This document shows positions 44,407 through 50,176 of a stretch of DNA of 50,176 bases, piece after piece. Origin of the DNA: Flavobacteriales bacterium (lineage in GTDB: Bacteria > Bacteroidota > Bacteroidia > Flavobacteriales_D > Crocinitomicaceae); assembly GCA_947470515.1 (NCBI GenBank), contig CANITF010000022.1, forward strand, positions 1-50,176. Direction: 5' to 3'. Positions within the stretch are counted from its first letter, which is position 1; each line of letters begins with the position of its first letter. The notes under the pieces were generated by a model. The model searched no databases. It was given only the letters and a program-made list of their open reading frames with translations, and was not told the DNA's origin. Made by a program: the position numbers and the translations under genes.

Positions 44407-47400
44407 TTATTCAAATAATCTTAAGAATTTACTCAAATAAACTTGTGCCGAAGTTGATTCAAATTTAAAATTCTTTGTTTTACGCTTTTCTTCTTTTATG
44501 GCATTCACAGCAGTATTAAAATCTGGATCGGCAGTGACAATTCTCATATCACCCTCTTTTTTTGCCATCGAATAATCAAAATAATAATCATATCCTGCAG
44601 AAATTTCAATTTGCAAACCAAATCGGTCGCCTCCATTTTCAGAATAAATCTGCTGGAAAAATGCTCTCATAGGTACATATTTCATAATTGGCTTTTCAAA
44701 AATATTAACGAGCACAGCTGATTTATAATTAGTTATCAATCCTTTTTCTTGAGACGATATTTTATCATACGAAGTTAATCTCAATCCAGTTACAGTAATA
44801 GCTGTTTCAATTTGCTCTGGTAATTTTTTAATTTCACCTTTTATCGTATAATCTGATTTAATTCTATCCGCTGTTTTTAGGTCAGTCCATTCTACTAAAG
44901 CCTCTTCTAAAGTCGTAGAATTAAAATCCATTGCTTTTAATCCTTGAACAGCATTAATTCTCATTGCAAGATCTTCCATTACTCCTTTATCAAGTGCCAT
45001 ATTAAACCTTGCTGTCAGGTTCATAGAAGTTGCACCAGATTCTTGGTTGTAATTAACAACACCAACAGCATCTATAACAACATCTCCATAATCCATTCCT
45101 AAGTTTATAACACCTTGACCGTTTAAGGAACAGCTTGCAGTATGAAGCGCCAAGAAGTTTCCTTTTTCTGATCTGTTTAACAACTTTTCTTTTGAAGCAA
45201 TTTGAAACTCTTTAGCAGCCATGTTATACTGAAGATAACCACTAGCCGTCATTACAATTGGGTCATTTACATCGGCTAATTGTGACAGGAAAGTTGGATA
45301 TAATTTTATACTATCAGTATCTCTTGAATTGCGCCAAACTATACCAGCAGAAATTGCTTCTCCCTTTAAGTTCTTCATTTTCGCAGGAACGGGAATCTGG
45401 ATGTTTTTCGGGTCAATTGGCGCACTAAAACTCATCCACGTTTTATCAAACTTTTCGCATTCATGATTTATTCTTGTTGCACCTTCAAAATTGATTAGTG
45501 GATTGGAAGCTAAAACTGCTACTTTTCCATAATAATCAAACTCAGAACTCAATTTAAACCCTGCTTTTTCATCAATCACACCACTTGCATATGTTTGATA
45601 GGCTGTATCTAGTGTGATTTTTTTCATTTGGAAATAGGTTAGAACACTATCCTTATCATAAAAAGGATATTCACCACTTCCAGAATAGGCCCTTTTCGCA
45701 GTCACTTCAACATTTGCATTGGTAAACGTATGGTATTTTGTAATATAATTAGCAACTATTTTGGCATTCACAAAAGGTTCCATCCTCGCCTTTTTTTGTA
45801 TAACCACTTTCATACTATCAGGGTAAATTCGAGCATCTGCTATTTCTAAAAACTCTACTTTATCACAAAATATCGTTCTTAATTTCAAATCATATTTTGC
45901 TTTAGGCGCTCTAAATTGAAGCGAATCTTGGTCTGGATGAACAGAAAAGAAATTCGGGCCAACTAAATCCATATCTGAATCAATGGTAACATCTTGTTCA
46001 CCTGATTCTTCTAATTGCAACTCAGCATAATCCATGAACCATGAAAATTTATCCATTCTACAGATGTATTGGTTCACAGGGAAATTTACTTGCGATGATC
46101 CTCGATTTGATTTAAATTCTCCCATTCTTTCTTTAAATGAAATATGCGCCTCAACATTATCTGCTTGGAATGCCATCGGATCCTCCCCTTCTTCGGCAAA
46201 CGTATTCTTCAATGAAAAACCGGATGTATCAGCGTCTATATCCCAACGTTTGAAGTTGTAATCATCAGAAACAGTCGTTGCAGTGTTAAATGTCATTAAA
46301 CCATTACCCCTCATTCCTTTTGACGTTACAATTGCTTGACCTCTCAGCTTTGCTTCACCTTTAAAAAACAATAAATCACTTTTAGGTGTTGATTGAGCGC
46401 GTAAATAATTTTTCTTTGGAACATATGTTATAAAAGCTTCTTCAGAGTTTACATCAGGGAATTCAACGCCTATTTCAATTGGTCGATTTACAAATTGTGC
46501 CAATCCAATAGTTGAGTCAGGCAAGAAATTTAATGCTTTTGAAGTAGAAGTTGATTCAACAAAATTTATAACCCCCGCACCTTGAAGTCCATTGTTCGAA
46601 AGGACAATTTTGTTTTCATATTTTGCGCCAACTCCATAAAAATCATATCCACCAGCTGGAGCTTGAGCAGTAAAGCCAAACGAATAATCAGCCATAATTT
46701 TTATGTCTTCCGTAATTTTAGGAAAAATACCTGCAGAAGTAAGTTCACCTTTAAAACGCAATGTTTTTTCACTAAAATCATCTAAACTATCCATATCAAA
46801 AGGTGCTACAGTGTAATAAAAACGAGAACTATCATAAACTCCCCTGAAAATAGACTTGTCATTATAATAAACAAATGAGGGTTTTGAAGATTTTAATTTC
46901 GGGAAGTCTTTAATAATTTTGTCATTACCAGAGCGATTTTCAGGACTGTCAACAAAAAGCTCACCTCTAATTCCATTTATGTTACTTACCATTGGAATTG
47001 GCTTTGTTCCATCCGCTATCTGTAAGGGCCTAACCCTAAAAATTGATTCTCCTGATTTTAAGATGTTAAATTTATAATCTCTATAATTAAAATTTGCTGA
47101 ATAGGTGTTAATTTCCATTTTACCTGCATTGATCCATCCACTAAATTCAAAATTTCTATTCTCTTTCAAAATAACACGACTAGCTTCTGGAAAAACTGTT
47201 GTATTTTGCATATCTGAAATTTTCACTTTATCAACTGCATTCAAATCAATTTCTAATGTTCCAAGGTTCATTTTTCCAAAATAGGTCATTAACCTTCTTT
47301 CTTCAGATTGCTTTTTAAATAATTCTTTTAAAGCCTGTAGACTTGGATCCTCTTTAATTTGTTCATCTGAAAAACCTTTTAATTCCTTCGGTCTCAAGTC

Positions 47401-49023
47401 TGAAGAAAAAACCATATTATCATAATCTTTTTTACCTGCCTTTCCCAAAACAAAATTATCGAGCTTTGGATTAACAGCAATCATCTTTGTTTCTAAATCA
47501 TAATTAATAAAACCCAAACTTGATAATTCAATTAACAAGGGCTTCACTTGTTCTATTGTCTTCCCTAATGCGGTCGCAGCCTTTCCTTCGTTTATGATAT
47601 ACTCATCATATTTATAACAATATTTTGAGATTGCTGCCAATGGGTGCACTGCTTCCAACCCTTGTAATTTGTCATAAAGACGCTCGTCAAAATAACTTTT
47701 TGATTCAAAATTCGCAAACCTTTGTTCTTGTGAAGTTCCAAAATCAAAGGTGTAATAGATATCTTGTTCATCAACTTTCCAAGTAATTTTAGGAACAAAA
47801 ATATCCACCATATGGTATGAATCATGAAAAGGTGACATTCCATTTCCAGTTGAGGTACGTCTCAATTCAATTGTTTTTTTATCCAAATCATATCCAAATT
47901 GCAAACCTCCATGCGTAATTGAATCTCCCGTATTAAAATAAAGAGCTGTAGCAGCATTATTACTTGAAATTTTAGTAGGTGAGATGTATATAAATTGCGC
48001 AGTTAATTTGATGAAAACAATATTGTTTCTATAAATTAAAAGCTTAGCTGGATCCAAGGGTGTTCCCATACCAACAAAACTTGCTCCTTGCATTGTGAAG
48101 CCTCCATCATAATCAACATTTTCTTTTATGCTTTTAATTCTTAATCTTTTTTCATAAGATAGAAATTGCGGAAAAACTTTATCTTCTTCGCGGTTGATTG
48201 TAAATGCACGATCTGTTAATTGACCTAAAATTGGTTTAGAGAAATATTTTGTAGTTAAGGCAACTGAATCTGCAGAAAGATTAGGCGTTTTGCAGGAAAC
48301 ATCATATTTTTTAAGGGTTGCAAAAGTTTCATTCTTCGATAAACCAACTTTTTCCCACGTGATGTTGCCTCCTAATCCATCCCATTTTTTTAAAACTGGA
48401 TCATATGTCCCACTTGTTTTAAATACAACCAAACTATCAATAAATGGCTGCTCTTTTTTTGTTTTAGCATCACGATTTTCTATTCTACAAACCAAATTTC
48501 CATTCGAACACTTGATGAAAGGCTTATCGGTAAATTCAAAAGAATATTCTCCACCTTCATAAAACCATTTAAAATTTGAAGATTCTGCAATTTTTCTTTC
48601 TGAGAAAAACCCAGCTGATAAATCGATGAAATCCTCAAATTTCTTAACATTTGTTTTGTCTAATAATTTATCTACAGAACTTTGCCATGCTTGAAAACTG
48701 GCATTTGATTGTTTTGCATTTACCAGGGAATATACAGAATAAACATATTGGTATATTTCAGGATATGGACTTAGTTTTTTTGTTTCCATCAAATTGCACG
48801 TTTCCACCATTTTGGTGAAATAGGTATCTGGAAAAAGAGTTGTTTCTAACAGTATAACAGGTAATGTTTTCTTTGCAAAGTCATGAAATTCTCCCTTGCC
48901 ATATTCGGTTAAGGAATTTTGAAATTCTTTGGTGAATTTTTCACGGTTATTAGAAAATGTTTGAGAAAAAGTGACGAATGAACAAATAAATCCAAACACC
49001 AAAACAATTCTTTTTGCTACCAT
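44407..49023 (-). CDS. Unrecognised 1538-aa exported beta-rich protein
   Basis: A 1538-aa protein with a signal peptide (MVAKRIVLVFGFICSFVTFSQ). The first 170 residues are helical. A long beta-strand-rich body follows in which short strands with alternating charge and aromatic residues recur for over 1000 residues (for example GGFTMQGASFVGMGT, FNYRDYKFNILKSG, VTAKRAYSGSGEYPFYDKD, GVINLGMDYGDVVIDAVG). There is no lipobox, no membrane anchor and no type IX sorting domain. The layered beta pattern is reminiscent of LPS-transport or AsmA-like elongated folds, but I cannot place it in a family. It is flanked closely by prmA (10 bp) and plsY (2 bp). A role in the envelope is inferred from signal peptide and neighbours only. 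Confidence 0.8.
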   Translation of the reverse strand: MVAKRIVLVFGFICSFVTFSQTFSNNREKFTKEFQNSLTEYGKGEFHDFAKKTLPVILLETTLFPDTYFTKMVETCNLMETKKLSPYPEIYQYVYSVYSLVNAKQSNASFQAWQSSVDKLLDKTNVKKFEDFIDLSAGFFSERKIAESSNFKWFYEGGEYSFEFTDKPFIKCSNGNLVCRIENRDAKTKKEQPFIDSLVVFKTSGTYDPVLKKWDGLGGNITWEKVGLSKNETFATLKKYDVSCKTPNLSADSVALTTKYFSKPILGQLTDRAFTINREEDKVFPQFLSYEKRLRIKSIKENVDYDGGFTMQGASFVGMGTPLDPAKLLIYRNNIVFIKLTAQFIYISPTKISSNNAATALYFNTGDSITHGGLQFGYDLDKKTIELRRTSTGNGMSPFHDSYHMVDIFVPKITWKVDEQDIYYTFDFGTSQEQRFANFESKSYFDERLYDKLQGLEAVHPLAAISKYCYKYDEYIINEGKAATALGKTIEQVKPLLIELSSLGFINYDLETKMIAVNPKLDNFVLGKAGKKDYDNMVFSSDLRPKELKGFSDEQIKEDPSLQALKELFKKQSEERRLMTYFGKMNLGTLEIDLNAVDKVKISDMQNTTVFPEASRVILKENRNFEFSGWINAGKMEINTYSANFNYRDYKFNILKSGESIFRVRPLQIADGTKPIPMVSNINGIRGELFVDSPENRSGNDKIIKDFPKLKSSKPSFVYYNDKSIFRGVYDSSRFYYTVAPFDMDSLDDFSEKTLRFKGELTSAGIFPKITEDIKIMADYSFGFTAQAPAGGYDFYGVGAKYENKIVLSNNGLQGAGVINFVESTSTSKALNFLPDSTIGLAQFVNRPIEIGVEFPDVNSEEAFITYVPKKNYLRAQSTPKSDLLFFKGEAKLRGQAIVTSKGMRGNGLMTFNTATTVSDDYNFKRWDIDADTSGFSLKNTFAEEGEDPMAFQADNVEAHISFKERMGEFKSNRGSSQVNFPVNQYICRMDKFSWFMDYAELQLEESGEQDVTIDSDMDLVGPNFFSVHPDQDSLQFRAPKAKYDLKLRTIFCDKVEFLEIADARIYPDSMKVVIQKKARMEPFVNAKIVANYITKYHTFTNANVEVTAKRAYSGSGEYPFYDKDSVLTYFQMKKITLDTAYQTYASGVIDEKAGFKLSSEFDYYGKVAVLASNPLINFEGATRINHECEKFDKTWMSFSAPIDPKNIQIPVPAKMKNLKGEAISAGIVWRNSRDTDSIKLYPTFLSQLADVNDPIVMTASGYLQYNMAAKEFQIASKEKLLNRSEKGNFLALHTASCSLNGQGVINLGMDYGDVVIDAVGVVNYNQESGATSMNLTARFNMALDKGVMEDLAMRINAVQGLKAMDFNSTTLEEALVEWTDLKTADRIKSDYTIKGEIKKLPEQIETAITVTGLRLTSYDKISSQEKGLITNYKSAVLVNIFEKPIMKYVPMRAFFQQIYSENGGDRFGLQIEISAGYDYYFDYSMAKKEGDMRIVTADPDFNTAVNAIKEEKRKTKNFKFESTSAQVYLSKFLRLFE

Positions 49024-49033
49024 ATAATCAAAT

Positions 49034-49870
49034 TTATTTTTTCAATTCAATTGCTGCCCAATTATCTTTATTCAATATTCGATGTTTTTGTAGTCCCAAT
49101 TTCTCAGCAATTAGAATCAATTCATCTACGTCAGTATCAAAAAATCCACTTAACAATAACGTACCATTTTGATTTAACATTTTAACATAAGAAGGTAAAT
49201 GATCTTTCAAAACATTTTTGTTGATGTTGGCAAGAATCAATCCAAAATGCTGACCTTCTAAAACATCGATATTTCCACAAATTGCATCAATTTTTGTGCA
49301 ATTATTTCTTTCTGCATTTTCAATTGTATTTTCTACCGACCAATCTTCGATGTCGACCGCTACAATTTTTTTAGCGCCTAGTTTTTCAGCTACAAATGCT
49401 AAAACACCTGTTCCAGTGCCCATATCTAATACATCAAACGGCATGGATTCCAATTCAAACAGCGCTTTCGACATCATCCATGTTGTTTGGTGATGACCTG
49501 TCCCAAAAGACATTTTTGGCTGTATTTCGATTAACATACCTTTTAACTTCTCCTTCTCATGAAAAGGAGCATGAATTGTTAAATATTCTTCTACTTCTAC
49601 GACTTGAAAATCAGCCTCCCATATTGCATTCCAATTTTGCTGCGGAATTATTTTCGATTCCCATTGAGAGATAAAATCCGATGAAGGTATTTTTAAAAAA
49701 GTATTAAAAATTGGATCCTCACCATTGACCAATGTAACTTGTCCAAAAGCCTGAATACCAGTTTCTGTTTCTACAAAACTTTCATAACCACTTTCAGCCA
49801 ATTCAGTTATTAGGATTTCCGACCATGGATCCTTCGGTACGATGTTTACGGTTAATTCTATATAATCCAT
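49034..49870 (-). CDS. prmA: Ribosomal protein L11 methyltransferase PrmA
   Basis: A 278-aa protein with the N-terminal substrate-recognition domain and a SAM-dependent methyltransferase domain. The latter has FGTGHHQTTWMMSKAL, the SAM loop VLDMGTGTGVLAF, KKIVAVDIEDWSVENT, and the catalytic-region LILANINKNVL. PrmA trimethylates lysines and the N-terminus of ribosomal protein L11. Its ATG overlaps the tpiA stop by one base (TAATG), so translation is coupled. The order tpiA-prmA-clpS is what I recall from other Flavobacteriales; here three genes stand between prmA and clpS. Confidence 0.95.
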   Translation of the reverse strand: MDYIELTVNIVPKDPWSEILITELAESGYESFVETETGIQAFGQVTLVNGEDPIFNTFLKIPSSDFISQWESKIIPQQNWNAIWEADFQVVEVEEYLTIHAPFHEKEKLKGMLIEIQPKMSFGTGHHQTTWMMSKALFELESMPFDVLDMGTGTGVLAFVAEKLGAKKIVAVDIEDWSVENTIENAERNNCTKIDAICGNIDVLEGQHFGLILANINKNVLKDHLPSYVKMLNQNGTLLLSGFFDTDVDELILIAEKLGLQKHRILNKDNWAAIELKK

Positions 49871-50176
49871 TAAAAAGATCTTGCAATTGTGATGAATGAT
49901 TCTGCTTGTAATGATGCACCACCAATTAATCCACCATCAACATTTTGACAAGCAAATAACTCTTTTGCATTCGATGCGTTACAACTTCCTCCGTATAAAA
50001 TTGAAATTGAATTTGCTATTTCTGAATTATAAAATTCAGTTATCCAAGAACGAATAGCGTAATGCATTTCCTCCGCTTCTTCAACAGATGCAGTTCTACC
50101 AGTTCCAATAGCCCAAATCGGTTCGTATGCAATTACACACGTCTGAATTTCTGTATCCGAAAGGTGGAATAAGCTA
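49870..50176 (-). CDS. tpiA: Triosephosphate isomerase, C-terminal part (runs off the window)
   Basis: Only the last ~101 codons are present; the 5' part is beyond the right edge. Visible: [11 protein letters not shown] with the catalytic-base Glu and phosphate loop 6, [34 protein letters not shown] (loop 7/8 with the GG motif), and the terminal [11 protein letters not shown]. These are diagnostic for TIM, which interconverts dihydroxyacetone phosphate and glyceraldehyde-3-phosphate in glycolysis. The stop overlaps the prmA start. The frame is open to the last full codon at 50173-50175. Confidence 0.95.
   Translation of the reverse strand, partial: SLFHLSDTEIQTCVIAYEPIWAIGTGRTASVEEAEEMHYAIRSWITEFYNSEIANSISILYGGSCNASNAKELFACQNVDGGLIGGASLQAESFITIARSF

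Overview
The window is AT-rich bacterial DNA from a member of the Bacteroidota, most likely Flavobacteriales (a Crocinitomicaceae/Fluviicola-like genome would fit, but no marker here fixes the genus). The reasons are a gliding-motility/type B C-terminal secretion domain followed at once by a PorP/SprF-type protein (type IX secretion), a MauE/DoxX-thioredoxin fusion, a DUF983 protein, and promoter-like TAnnTTTG boxes in place of E. coli -10 boxes.

Layout. 1-5741: a 7-bp tandem array running off the left edge, then a mostly minus-strand set (DUF983 protein, lipoprotein-type serine hydrolase, YchJ-like SEC-C protein, a sensor histidine kinase split by an in-frame TAA), a PhoD-like phosphatase, and a MauE/thioredoxin membrane protein. 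5912-10014: a 1019-aa repeat-rich secreted protein with a type IX sorting domain plus its PorP/SprF partner. 10294-13896: a tight VWA / MoxR-like AAA+ / metallo-beta-lactamase-fold operon. 13969-23618: a lipid-modifying biosynthetic cluster with a fatty-acyl-AMP ligase-ACP-reductase fusion, a phosphopantetheinyl transferase, a cytochrome P450, a sulfotransferase, two membrane desaturases of different subfamilies and an unrecognised multi-pass membrane protein. 23719-26163: a LolA-like protein with an ABC-2 exporter.

26164-34826 looks accessory: loosely spaced small genes (Trp-rich 61-aa protein, DUF6992-like protein, AlkB, short GT2 glycosyltransferase, acyl-ACP desaturase, two-TM protein, HsdR-N-like nuclease, Fic protein) separated by long repeat-rich intergenic regions. 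It ends at a tRNA-Arg(ACG) gene whose 3' end is duplicated 298 bp away, as at an old integration site.

34956-50176: a compact minus-strand run tpiA (partial) - prmA - 1538-aa secreted protein - plsY - 2833-aa secreted coiled-coil protein - clpS. Two very large exported proteins are embedded among housekeeping genes with gaps of 1 to 46 bp.

The strongest candidates for something undescribed are (i) the 10-kb cluster, which reads as a route to a desaturated, oxygenated and possibly sulfated fatty aldehyde or alcohol; (ii) the 2833-aa protein with 11 phased ~102-residue helical repeats between a TPR/PD40 head and a SPOR-like tail; (iii) a two-TM gene flanked on both sides by the same composite direct repeats.
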